This document shows positions 30,073-37,710 of a stretch of 64,000 nucleotides of DNA, piece by piece; within the stretch, counting starts at the first letter, position 1, and every line of letters starts with the position of its first letter. This stretch comes from Terriglobia bacterium (GTDB taxonomy: Bacteria > Acidobacteriota > Terriglobia > Acidiferrales > UBA7541). The stretch lies in contig JAIQEV010000010.1 in the NCBI GenBank assembly GCA_020073585.1, positions 22,334 to 86,333 on the forward strand, in the 5' to 3' direction. Below the pieces are notes generated by a model. That model did not search any database, was not told the origin of the DNA, and saw only the letters and a list, made by a program, of their open reading frames with translations. A program made the translations under genes and the position numbers.

Positions 30073-30119
30073 AAGTCCCTCTACACGCCGCATCCTACCA
30101 CACCGCCAGGCCCTCAGTA

Positions 30120-30160
30120 GCACAGGCGGAACTTGTCCCGACTCGGTCGGGAGCCTGTGC
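30120..30160. repeat. Nested inverted repeat with CACAGGC arms
   Basis: Outer arms GCACAGGC (30120-30127) and GCCTGTGC (30153-30160) enclose an inner hairpin TCCCGAC-TCG-GTCGGGA (30136-30152). The outer arms match the element at 19993-20077. It lies between proC and nuoA and could act as a transcript-end structure or be a dispersed repeat. Confidence 0.55.
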
Positions 30161-30195
30161 ACCCTGTACCCCGCCAAGCGCTCACCCTCTACCGC

Positions 30196-31026
30196 TCACT
30201 TCTCGAACAGCAACTCACCCGCCCGGTGCGTCGCCTTCACCACCGCCTTGATCAGCGTCACCCGCAGCTTCCCCTCTTCCAGCTCCATGATGCCGTCGAT
30301 CGTGCACCCCGCCGGCGTCGTCACCGCATCCTTCAGTTGCGCCGGGTGCTCGCCCGTCTCCAGCACCACGCTCGCCGCGCCCTTCATCGTCTGCGCCGCC
30401 AGCAGCGTGGCCACGTCGCGCGGCAGTCCCACCTTCACCCCCGCCTCCGCCAGCGACTCCAGAATAATGTACGCGAACGCCGGCCCGCTCGCCGACAGCC
30501 CCGTCACCGCATCCATGTGCTTCTCGTCCACCACCACCGTGCGCCCCACCGCGTCGAACATCGCCCGCGCCGTCTCCAGATCCTCCGCCGTCGCATGTGA
30601 CCCGCGGCAGATCCCGGTCATCCCGCAGTCCACCGTCGAGCAGGTATTGGGCATCGCCCGCACCACCGGAATCTTCCCGCCCAGGCGCTTCTCCATGTAG
30701 CTCGTCGGCACCGACGCCGCCACCGAGATCACCAGCGTCTTCGGCCCCAGCTTCGGCCGGATCTCCTTCAGCACTTCCCCCACCACCTGCGGCTTCACGC
30801 ACAGCAGCACGATCTCCGCGCCCTGCACCGCTTTGCGGTTGTCCGTGGTCACCGCCACGCCCAGCGCTTTGCCCAGCGCCGCCGCTTTCTCCCCGTGGCT
30901 CACCGTCGCAGCCACGTGCTTCGCCGCGAACAGCCCTTGCTTCAGGTACGCGCGCAGCAGGATTCCGCCCAGCTTGCCCGCACCCAGCACCGCCAGTTTC
31001 CGTTCCGAAAGTTTTTTGGCCATCAT
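30196..31026 (-). CDS. proC: Pyrroline-5-carboxylate reductase
   Basis: NAD(P)H-dependent last step of proline synthesis (276 aa). The Rossmann motif is KLAVLGAGKLGGILLRAYL, with VLLCVKPQVVGEVLKEI and VRAMPNTCSTVDCGMTGICR following. The C-terminal dimerisation signature is DAVTGLSASGPAFAYIILES and DAVTTPAGCTIDGIMELEEG. Two consecutive ATG codons (31026 and 31023) are possible starts; neither has a strong ribosome site. It is last of a minus-strand run starting with moaC, with an ~88-base gap to mog upstream, so cotranscription is possible but not certain. Confidence 0.95.
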   Translation of the reverse strand: MMAKKLSERKLAVLGAGKLGGILLRAYLKQGLFAAKHVAATVSHGEKAAALGKALGVAVTTDNRKAVQGAEIVLLCVKPQVVGEVLKEIRPKLGPKTLVISVAASVPTSYMEKRLGGKIPVVRAMPNTCSTVDCGMTGICRGSHATAEDLETARAMFDAVGRTVVVDEKHMDAVTGLSASGPAFAYIILESLAEAGVKVGLPRDVATLLAAQTMKGAASVVLETGEHPAQLKDAVTTPAGCTIDGIMELEEGKLRVTLIKAVVKATHRAGELLFEK

Positions 31027-31114
31027 GTATCTATTGTTTACGACGAGGGCGGGCGCGTCAACCAGCGTTTCACTGCGGGGGGCGTTTCACCGGCGGGCGG
31101 CTTTCTGGCGGGAA

Positions 31115-31591
31115 CTACTCGTGGCGCGCGCCGCGCACCACCTTCGCGCAGTGCGGCAGCAGATCGGCGATGGCGGCCAGCGACTCCACCGCACCCTTCG
31201 GGCTTCCCGGCAGGTTCACGATCAGCGTGGTGCCGCGCACGCCCACCACCGAGCGCGACAGCACCGCCCGCGGCGTGGACTCCACGCCCTTCCGCCGCAT
31301 CTCTTCCGCCAGCCCCGGTATCAGCCGCTGGCACAGCGCCGTGGTCGCTTCCGGCGTCAGATCGCGCGGCCCGATCCCCGTCCCGCCGGTGGTCAAGAGC
31401 ACGTCATACGCGCCGGAGTCCGCCCACTCCCGCAGCCGCCCTTCGATCTGTTCCCGCTCGTCCGGTGCCACCGCGCTCGCGCCCACGGCCCACTGCCGCG
31501 CGCGGCAGAAATCGCCCACCGCCGGCCCGGAGCGGTCTTCGTACTCTCCGCGGCTCACCGAATCGCTCACTGTAAGGACGGCTACGCGCAT
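31115..31591 (-). CDS. mog: Molybdopterin adenylyltransferase-like protein (MogA/MoaB)
   Basis: MoaB/Mog-domain protein of molybdenum cofactor synthesis (158 aa), which adenylylates molybdopterin before metal insertion. The ATG at 31591 starts MRVAVLTVSDSVSRGEYED, the canonical first strand; longer frames overlap the response regulator gene. Key motifs are VLLTTGGTGIGPRDLTPEAT and LIVNLPGSPKGAVESLAAI. It follows the response regulator gene by eight bases with no clear Shine-Dalgarno sequence, suggesting coupling. MogA and MoaB paralogues cannot be separated by eye. Confidence 0.9.
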   Translation of the reverse strand: MRVAVLTVSDSVSRGEYEDRSGPAVGDFCRARQWAVGASAVAPDEREQIEGRLREWADSGAYDVLLTTGGTGIGPRDLTPEATTALCQRLIPGLAEEMRRKGVESTPRAVLSRSVVGVRGTTLIVNLPGSPKGAVESLAAIADLLPHCAKVVRGARHE

Positions 31592-31599
31592 GGGAGGGG

Positions 31600-32358
31600 T
31601 TACTGGGTTCCGACCGCGTCGCGGTTGGCTTCGTCCATCAGCCGCATCGCTTCCATCAGCAGGCCCGTGGTGTTTTTCGTCGTGGTGGTCCGCGTCGAGG
31701 CGTTCGCCGCGTTGAAATCGATCTCGAATTCCCCGGCGGTCCACAGGATGACCTTGTAGGCCGCTTCGTCGCCCTCCAGCGCGCCCACCTTCGCGTCGTT
31801 GCACTGCCCGTTCGCGAAGTACATCTCGCCCTGCTCATCCCCGCGGCGCACCAGCAGCCGGCAGGACTTCGCGCCCATTTCCAGCGACTGCATCAGGTCC
31901 ACGATGCTCATCTCTTCCAGCCGCCCTTGAATCACCCCCGGCCGCGACGCCCGCTTCTGCAGCTTTTCCAGGTGCAGCCGGTCCACCACCTTCTTCGCGA
32001 TGCGCACCAGGTCCTTCACGAAAAACGGCTTGGGGATGAACTCCTCGACGCCCTCCACCAGCGGCCGCAGCTTCTCTTCGATGTCCGCGCGGCTGGCCAT
32101 GAACAGAAAGGGGATCTGCCGCGTCTGCTCCCGCGCCCGCAGCTTCTCGTACAGTTGCCGCCCGTCCAGTCCCGGCATCTTGTAATCGCAGAGAATCACG
32201 TCCGGCGGCGAATCCACGATCTTCAGCAGCGCGTCGCCCCCGTCCTTCGCGGCGGTCACGTCGCAGTGCGCTTCCAGGCCCTTCACGATCAGCTCCAGCA
32301 CCAGCGGATTGTCCTCCGCCACCAGCAGCCGCACCGTTGTGGACCCCGCCGCGCTCAT
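31600..32358 (-). CDS. Response regulator: receiver plus DUF4388 (PATAN-like) domain
   Basis: 252-aa two-component protein without a DNA-binding domain. Residues ~9-125 are a receiver with acidic pair E15/D16, phosphoacceptor D58 (ILCDYKMPGLDG) and Lys110 (FIPKPFF). Residues ~140-235 match the DUF4388/PATAN type (GVIQGRLEEMSIVDLMQSLE...GEMYFANGQCNDAKVGALEG), found in regulators of gliding, signalling and cell polarity. The start overlaps the moaC stop (ATGA) and mog follows eight bases later, so a signalling gene is embedded in a molybdenum cofactor operon. Cognate kinase and output are unknown. Confidence 0.88.
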   Translation of the reverse strand: MSAAGSTTVRLLVAEDNPLVLELIVKGLEAHCDVTAAKDGGDALLKIVDSPPDVILCDYKMPGLDGRQLYEKLRAREQTRQIPFLFMASRADIEEKLRPLVEGVEEFIPKPFFVKDLVRIAKKVVDRLHLEKLQKRASRPGVIQGRLEEMSIVDLMQSLEMGAKSCRLLVRRGDEQGEMYFANGQCNDAKVGALEGDEAAYKVILWTAGEFEIDFNAANASTRTTTTKNTTGLLMEAMRLMDEANRDAVGTQ

Positions 32359-32861
32359 CGCTTCCCGCCCCTTGCTCCCCGCGCCGCGCGCGCCTTCCGC
32401 AAATACGGCCCGCTCTTCCCGCCCGTCTTCTCCACCAGATAGATCTCCCGGATTTCCATGCTCTTATCGAGCGCTTTGCACATGTCGTAAACCGTGAGCG
32501 CTGCGGCGGAGACCGCGACCAATGCTTCCATTTCCACACCCGTCTGGGCCGTGGCGGTCACCTGGGAGCGCAGTTCCACGCCATTCTGGCATAGCCGCGC
32601 AGTCACATCAATCCGCGTGAGCGGCAGGGGGTGACAAAGAGGTATCCACTCCGCCGTGCGCTTGGCCGCCGCGATTCCCGCGATCCGCGCGATCTCCAGC
32701 GGATTCCCCTTGGGGTTCCGCAGCCGCCGCACTTCCCGCACCACCCGCGGCGCCATCTTCACAAACCCCTGCGCCACCGCCGTCCGCGACGTCACCGCTT
32801 TCCCCGTCACGTCCACCATCCGCACTTCCCCGCTCTTCCCGTAATGCGACAGTTTGCTCAT
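32355..32861 (-). CDS. moaC: Cyclic pyranopterin monophosphate synthase
   Basis: Molybdenum cofactor synthesis, forming cyclic pyranopterin monophosphate with MoaA (168 aa). Typical motifs are [39 protein letters not shown] and the active-site stretch [20 protein letters not shown] followed by KALDKSMEI. The C-terminal [13 protein letters not shown] tail is basic. It is first in a run moaC - response regulator - mog - proC. moaA is not in the window; moeA lies ~150 bases upstream on the same strand. Confidence 0.96.
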   Translation of the reverse strand: MSKLSHYGKSGEVRMVDVTGKAVTSRTAVAQGFVKMAPRVVREVRRLRNPKGNPLEIARIAGIAAAKRTAEWIPLCHPLPLTRIDVTARLCQNGVELRSQVTATAQTGVEMEALVAVSAAALTVYDMCKALDKSMEIREIYLVEKTGGKSGPYLRKARAARGARGGKR

Positions 32862-32931
32862 CTCACCAGGACCGGCCTTCCTGCCCGTCTTCTTCGCCCC
32901 TCTCTTCTGCCTGTTTCACTGCCCGCCCATT

Positions 32932-33009
32932 TTCGCGTTTCGAATTTCGAATTTCCTATTTCGAGTCTTGGTTTTCCACTTTCCACTTTCAACTGTCAAC
33001 TTTTAACTC
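32932..33009. repeat. Low-complexity tandem words (TTTCGAATTTC and ACTTTCCACTTTC types)
   Basis: AT-rich run of short repeated words (GTTTCGAATTTCGAATTTC, then TTTCCACTTTCCACTTTCAA and CAACTTTTAACT) in the moeA-moaC gap. It resembles the run at 5277-5309 in inverse orientation and the TTTCGC words at 29608-29640. No gene or clear promoter was seen in it. Confidence 0.45.
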
Positions 33010-33015
33010 TCCCCC

Positions 33016-34236
33016 TCACAGCACATCCCGCCGCGGCAGCACCGTCGCCCACTCCCCCGCCTCCAACTCGCCGCGCTCCCCATCCACCACCAGAAAACAG
33101 TTGGCCCGCCCCAGCGCCGCCACATCCCCCGAACCCTTCCAGTTCAACTCCCGCACCACCGCTTCTCCGCCGCTCCACTCCACCCGCGCCGGCAGAAAAT
33201 GCGTCAGCGCGTTCTTCTGCCGCACCGCGGCGCCCAGCCGCGCCCGCAGCAGCGGCAGCGCCCGCGCCTCCGCCCCGCTCAGTATGTCCACCGCCGCCGT
33301 CGCGAACAGCTCGAAGGTCACCATCGTCGAAACCGGATTCCCCGGCAGCCCGAACACCGGCTTGCCCTGGCAGATCGCGAACACCGCCGGCTTCCCCGGC
33401 CGGATGGCCACCGCATCGAAGAAAAACTCCGCACCCAGCTCCCGCAGCACCGGCTCCACCAGATCGTACTTTCCCATGGACACCCCGCCCGAGAGCACCA
33501 GCACATCCGCCTGCAGCCCCTCCGCGATGTGCGAGCGCAGCACCTCCGTGCGGTCCGGCGCGTTCCCCAGTTCCACCGACTCGCCGCCCGCGATGCGCAC
33601 CTGCGCCGCCAGCGAAAGGCTGTTGCTGTTGCGGATCTGAAATGCTCCCGGCGTATCCTCCATCGCCACCACTTCGTCGCCCGTGGACAGGATCGCCACC
33701 CGCGGCTTCCGGTGCACCGCCACCTGGCAGGCCCCCGCCTGCGCCGCCAGTCCGATCTCCGCAAAGCCCAGCCGCTGCCCCGCCCGCAGCAGGATGGCCC
33801 CCGCTCCGGCCTCGCTGCCCCGCGGCACGATGTTCTGCCCCGCCGCCGCCGCGCGCGCAAACTTCACGCGCTCGCCCTCGCGCGTCGTGTGCTCGATCAT
33901 CACCACTGCGTCCGCCCCCGGCGGCACTCCCGCGCCGGTCATGATCTGCACGCAGCTCCCCGCCACCAGCGGCACCAGCGACGCATCGCCCGCCTTCCAC
34001 TCCCCGAAGCACGGCAGCGCCGCTCCCGGCTGCGCCTCCGCCGCGCGCACCGCATACCCGTCGCGCGTCGCCCGGTCAAACGGCGGATACTCGCGGTCCG
34101 CCGCCACGTTTTCCGCCAGCACAAACCCCAGCGCTTCGCGCAACGCGCGGCGCTCCGCCCCCGTCGTCTTCCGCAAGGCGGAGACTTCGCGAATCACCAG
34201 TTGCCGCGCCTGTTCGTAGGAAATCATGGCTTGCAT
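33016..34236 (-). CDS. moeA: Molybdopterin molybdotransferase
   Basis: Inserts molybdate into adenylylated molybdopterin (406 aa). Domain order is typical: the N-terminal domain with ENVAADREYPPFDRATRDGY, the IQIMTGAGVPPGADAVV-type segment, the central MoCF domain with PRVAILSTGDEVV, VLVLSGGVSMGKYDLVEPVL and FGLPGNPVSTMVTFELF, and the C-terminal domain IV. The start may be 34236 or the ATG three codons later; a palindromic repeat lies directly upstream and no Shine-Dalgarno sequence is visible. It clusters with moaC and mog, which act immediately before it in the pathway. Confidence 0.96.
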   Translation of the reverse strand: MQAMISYEQARQLVIREVSALRKTTGAERRALREALGFVLAENVAADREYPPFDRATRDGYAVRAAEAQPGAALPCFGEWKAGDASLVPLVAGSCVQIMTGAGVPPGADAVVMIEHTTREGERVKFARAAAAGQNIVPRGSEAGAGAILLRAGQRLGFAEIGLAAQAGACQVAVHRKPRVAILSTGDEVVAMEDTPGAFQIRNSNSLSLAAQVRIAGGESVELGNAPDRTEVLRSHIAEGLQADVLVLSGGVSMGKYDLVEPVLRELGAEFFFDAVAIRPGKPAVFAICQGKPVFGLPGNPVSTMVTFELFATAAVDILSGAEARALPLLRARLGAAVRQKNALTHFLPARVEWSGGEAVVRELNWKGSGDVAALGRANCFLVVDGERGELEAGEWATVLPRRDVL

Positions 34237-34243
34237 GAAAATA

Positions 34244-34300
34244 TGGCGGGCTCAGCCCGCCAGGCCTTCCGCGATTCCGTGGCGGCGGGCTTCTCCCGCC
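34244..34300. repeat. GGCGGG inverted repeats between purA and moeA
   Basis: Perfect hairpin TGGCGGGC-TCA-GCCCGCCA (34244-34262) followed by a weaker GGCGGG...CCCGCC pair (34284-34300). It occupies most of the gap between the purA stop and the moeA start and could terminate or stabilise the purA transcript. Confidence 0.5.
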
Positions 34301-34323
34301 ATCCTGTCCCCGCTACCGGCCCC

Positions 34324-35622
34324 TCACAGCCACGAGGCAAACAGCGTCCCCGCCGGAATGATGGTCGCGTCGCGCTCCGGCCCCGTCGAGATCATCCCGA
34401 TCTCCACCTGCAGATACTCCCCGATGAACTGCAGATAATCCAGCGCCGCCTTCGGCAGGTTTTCTCCGTCGCGGACGCCGTAGGTGGATTTGCGCCACCC
34501 GGGCATGGTCTTGTACTCCGGCGTCACGTGCGCGAACTCCTCCGCCAACGCCGGCATCTCCCGCAGCGGCGTCCCCTTGTACTTGTACCCCGTGCATACC
34601 TGGATCTCCCGCTGCGTATCGAATACGTCCAGCTTGGTGATCACCAGCGAATCCATCCCGTTGATCATCTTCGCGTAGCGCAGCACCATCAGGTCCAGCC
34701 ACCCGCACCGCCGCGGGCGCCCCGTCACCGCTCCGTACTCCTTGCCCCGGTCGCGCACTTCCTGCGCGTCCAGGTCCGGCATCTCCGTGGGGAACGGCCC
34801 GCCGCCCACCCGCGTGGTGTACGCCTTCGAGACGTTCAGCACCGCCTTGATCTTCGTCGGCGGCACACCCAGCCCCGTGCTGGCCCCGCCCGAGGTCGCA
34901 TTCGACGACGTCACGTACGGATACGTCCCGTGATCGATGTCCAGCATCGTCCCCTGGGCGCCCTCGAACAGCACCGACTTCCCTTTATCCAGCGCCCCGT
35001 TCAGCAACGCCGAGGTGTCCGTGATGTACCCGCGGATCTTCTCGCCCATCTTCAGCGTCTCTTCGATCGCCCCGCTGAAGTCCAACGCCACGCCGTAGGC
35101 GTCCCTGGCCAGCGCGCTCTTTTCCGCGATCACCCGCTGCGCCTTCTCCCGGAACTGCTGCGCATCCAGCAGGTCGCACACGCGCAGCCCGCGCCGCGCC
35201 ATCTTGTCCTCGTACGCCGGACCGATCCCCTGGGACGTCGTCCCGATCTTGTTCTTGCCCCGCGCTGTCTCCGCGGCCTTGTCCAGCTCCCGGTGATACG
35301 GGAAAATCAGGTGCGCGCGATTGCTCACGTGCAGCCGCCCGTTCACGTCGATCCCGGCCTTCGCCAGCGTCTCGATCTCGTTCACCAGCGCTCCCGGGTC
35401 CACCACCACGCCCGTCCCGATCACCGCCTGCTGCTGCGGCCGCAGAATTCCGCACGGAATCAACTGCAGCACGAAGCGCTGCCCGTCGAAAATCACCGTA
35501 TGCCCGGCGTTGTGCCCGCCCGCGCAGCGCGCGATGTAATCAAACGAAGCGGCCAGGTAATCCACCACCTTGCCTTTGCCCTCGTCTCCCCACTGCGCGC
35601 CCACCACCACAACCGATTTCAT
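34324..35622 (-). CDS. purA: Adenylosuccinate synthetase
   Basis: GTP-dependent ligation of aspartate to IMP, first committed step to AMP (432 aa). The ATG at 35622 (MKSVVVVGAQWGDEGKGKVV) has GAGG upstream and places the P-loop-like QWGDEGKGK at the N-terminus as required. GHNAGHTVIFDG, KIGTTSQGIGPAYEDKMARR, YPYVTSSNATSGGASTGLG and the GTP-binding C-terminal TKLDV/KSTYGV regions are all present. Length agrees with the family. It appears to be a single-gene unit, with a short palindrome-filled gap to moeA. Confidence 0.97.
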   Translation of the reverse strand: MKSVVVVGAQWGDEGKGKVVDYLAASFDYIARCAGGHNAGHTVIFDGQRFVLQLIPCGILRPQQQAVIGTGVVVDPGALVNEIETLAKAGIDVNGRLHVSNRAHLIFPYHRELDKAAETARGKNKIGTTSQGIGPAYEDKMARRGLRVCDLLDAQQFREKAQRVIAEKSALARDAYGVALDFSGAIEETLKMGEKIRGYITDTSALLNGALDKGKSVLFEGAQGTMLDIDHGTYPYVTSSNATSGGASTGLGVPPTKIKAVLNVSKAYTTRVGGGPFPTEMPDLDAQEVRDRGKEYGAVTGRPRRCGWLDLMVLRYAKMINGMDSLVITKLDVFDTQREIQVCTGYKYKGTPLREMPALAEEFAHVTPEYKTMPGWRKSTYGVRDGENLPKAALDYLQFIGEYLQVEIGMISTGPERDATIIPAGTLFASWL

Positions 35623-35776
35623 CCTTGGCCTCTCGAACCACTCGCACCCTTCCCCCTCCAACTCCGCGCTCCAGGGAAATTTCAGGTGGGAATCCTCGCA
35701 AAAACTGCGGAAACAGCATCCTACGCCCGCCCCGCCGCCAACGCAAGCAATCGCTGCCGGCCGCGGGACGCCGCCA

Positions 35777-36358
35777 CTACCAGGAAACTTCCCGGTACCG
35801 GAAACAGCTCACCAGATGATCGTTCACCATTCCCGTCGCCTGCATGTGCGCGTAGCAGATCGTCGAGCCCACGAACCCGAATCCCCGCTTCTTCAGATCC
35901 TTGCTCAGCGCATCGGATTCCGCCGCCTTCGCCGGAATCTCCTGCAGCGTCTTCCACGCGTTCCGCTTCGGCTTGCCGTTCACGAACCGCCAGATGTAGG
36001 CGTCGAACGTCCCGAACTCCTCCTGCACCTGCAAGAACGCCCGCGCATTCCCGATCGCCGCCGCAATCTTCATGCGGTTGCGGATGATCCCCGCGTCCTT
36101 CAGCAGCGCCTGCACCTTGCGCTCGCCGTACCGCGCCACCTTCTCCGCATCGAACCCGTCAAACACTTCCCGGTAGCGCTCGCGCTTGCGCAGGATCGTA
36201 TCCCAGCTCAGCCCCGCCTGCGCCCCCTCCAGGATGAGGAACTCGAACAGTTTCCGGTCGTCGTGCACCGGCACGCCCCACTCCGCATCGTGGTACGGAA
36301 TGCTCCACTCATTCCGCGCCCACGCGCAGCGCATCACCGGCTTTTCGGACACACCCAT
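35777..36358 (-). CDS. tag: DNA-3-methyladenine glycosylase I
   Basis: Base-excision repair enzyme removing 3-methyladenine (193 aa from the ATG at 36358; a GTG two codons earlier is also possible). The zinc site expected in TAG enzymes is present: Cys and His in MRCAWARNEWSIPYHDAEWG and His and Cys in ATGMVNDHLVSCFRYRE. LEGAQAGLSWDTILRKRERY and GFGFVGSTICYAHMQATG are characteristic. It lies between purA and a methyltransferase gene on the same strand with short gaps. Confidence 0.95.
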   Translation of the reverse strand: MGVSEKPVMRCAWARNEWSIPYHDAEWGVPVHDDRKLFEFLILEGAQAGLSWDTILRKRERYREVFDGFDAEKVARYGERKVQALLKDAGIIRNRMKIAAAIGNARAFLQVQEEFGTFDAYIWRFVNGKPKRNAWKTLQEIPAKAAESDALSKDLKKRGFGFVGSTICYAHMQATGMVNDHLVSCFRYREVSW

Positions 36359-36400
36359 CAGCACCGCCTAAGCCGGCAGGCAGAAACTTTTCCGCGCCGG

Positions 36401-37201
36401 CTACCGCTTTTTGGAGTGAATTATAATCGTGTTCCCGCCGAGCAGCACCGGATCGGACGCCAGCTCTTCCGTCCAGCGATCCTTGCGCCGCGCTTCCGGC
36501 GTCAGCTTGGCCAGCAGCCGGATGAGCGCCACGAGCGGCCAGTACAGCCACTGGTTGGCCTTCTTGCGGTCCCGGTAGACGCCCTGAATCGCAAACCCGT
36601 TCTTCTCCAGGTAGTAGCGGATTTCGTTGTAGCCGATGGGATTCGCGTGCACCGCGATCTCGTCCTTCCCGGCATAGTCGAAATTGATCTTGGTCTTGGA
36701 CTGGTCGGAGAGCGGCTTGAAGTGCGACGTGTACCCGAACAGCAGCCACTTCAGCCGCTCCTCGATGTTCATGATGTTCGGCACGCTGAGGATCAGGTGC
36801 CCGCCCGGCTTCAGCAGCCTCTGGTATTCCCGGAAGGCGTTCGGCGGCGAATCGATGTGCTCCAGCCCGTCCAGCGACGCGATGTACTCGAACGATTCCG
36901 AGGCGTACGGCAGCGTCCCCGAGAGGTCCCCGCGCTTGATCTCCACCCCGTCCAGCCGGAACAGCTCGGAATAGAGGTCGCAGCTGCGCACCTCGAACCC
37001 CGCGGCCACCAGCCGCTCCGCCAGCGCGCCCTCGCCCGCCGGGCAGTCCAGGATTCTCCCGCGCGGCATCGGCTCCAGGATCTTCATCACCGTGGAGTGC
37101 AGCCCCGGCCGCGACATCGCCTGCGGGCCGCGCTCCCCCGCCAGCACCGGCGGGTGCGAGGGTGGTTTTATCTTTCGTGTTGCGGGTTCCGCTGTGGCCA
37201 T
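36401..37201 (-). CDS. Class I SAM-dependent methyltransferase
   Basis: 266-aa protein starting at the ATG at 37201. Residues ~45-160 form a Rossmann-like SAM fold: motif I is GRILDCPAGEGALAERLVAA, followed by the acidic CDLYSE, EYIASLDGLEHIDSPPNAFR (methyltransferase-11-type DxxEHI) and LLKPGGHLILSVPNIMNIEE. The C-terminal ~80 residues carry a hydrophobic segment (NQWLYWPLVALIRLL), suggesting membrane association. The general shape is that of UbiE/Coq5 or glycan/lipid methyltransferases; the substrate cannot be told. The N-terminal 30 residues are Pro/Lys-rich and may be disordered. Confidence 0.85.
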   Translation of the reverse strand: MATAEPATRKIKPPSHPPVLAGERGPQAMSRPGLHSTVMKILEPMPRGRILDCPAGEGALAERLVAAGFEVRSCDLYSELFRLDGVEIKRGDLSGTLPYASESFEYIASLDGLEHIDSPPNAFREYQRLLKPGGHLILSVPNIMNIEERLKWLLFGYTSHFKPLSDQSKTKINFDYAGKDEIAVHANPIGYNEIRYYLEKNGFAIQGVYRDRKKANQWLYWPLVALIRLLAKLTPEARRKDRWTEELASDPVLLGGNTIIIHSKKR

Positions 37202-37247
37202 TGTGCAGGGGCGGAGTTCCGTCCGCCCTCCCTTCCGCATTTTTTCC

Positions 37248-37267
37248 GTGACCGCGAAGCGGTCAAC
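37248..37267. repeat. Palindromic repeat, GTGACCGC family
   Basis: GTGACCGCGAAGCGGTCAAC, identical to the copy at 17995-18014. It is in the short gap between the thioredoxin stop and the methyltransferase start. Confidence 0.8.
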
Positions 37268-37325
37268 ATAGCGCCGGCGGAATTTATCCCGCCAACTTCC
37301 GCTGCCAGCGCTTCCGCCGGCTGCC

Positions 37326-37661
37326 TTACCCCAGATGCCGGTCCAGCGCCTTGGTGATCTGATCCTTGGGCACCGCGCCCACGATCTGGTCCACCACCTG
37401 CCCGTCCTTGAACACCAGCAGCGTCGGAATCCCGCGGATGTTGAAGCGCCCCGCCGAATTCATGGCCTCGTCCACGTTCAGCTTGGTCACCTTCACCTTG
37501 CCCGCGTAGTCGTGAGCCACTTCCGCTACCGTGGGCGCCAGCATCTTGCACGGCCGGCACCATTCCGCCCAGAAGTCCACCACCACCGGCTGCGTCTTGC
37601 TCGCCGCGATCACCTCGGCTTCGAAATTCCCGTCGTTCACTGCCAGTACGTTCTCTGCCAT
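37326..37661 (-). CDS. trxA: Thioredoxin with WCRPC active site
   Basis: Disulfide reductase of the cytoplasm (111 aa from the ATG at 37661, with GAGG upstream; longer frames are non-coding-like). Fold landmarks are [38 protein letters not shown] with the cis-proline, and [19 protein letters not shown]. The active-site pair is C35/C38. The usual Gly between the cysteines is Arg (W-C-R-P-C), which should alter redox potential or partner choice. It lies 50 bases after glgA on the same strand. Confidence 0.95.
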   Translation of the reverse strand: MAENVLAVNDGNFEAEVIAASKTQPVVVDFWAEWCRPCKMLAPTVAEVAHDYAGKVKVTKLNVDEAMNSAGRFNIRGIPTLLVFKDGQVVDQIVGAVPKDQITKALDRHLG

Positions 37662-37710
37662 GTTCGTTGTCCTCGATGGGTGGCCGTAAGCTACCCCGTT
37701 TTTTTTCACT

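Noticed and set aside
33199..36087. 962-codon plus-strand frame across moeA, purA and tag
   Set aside because: Antisense shadow spanning three well-supported genes; Arg/His/Pro-rich composition with no domain.
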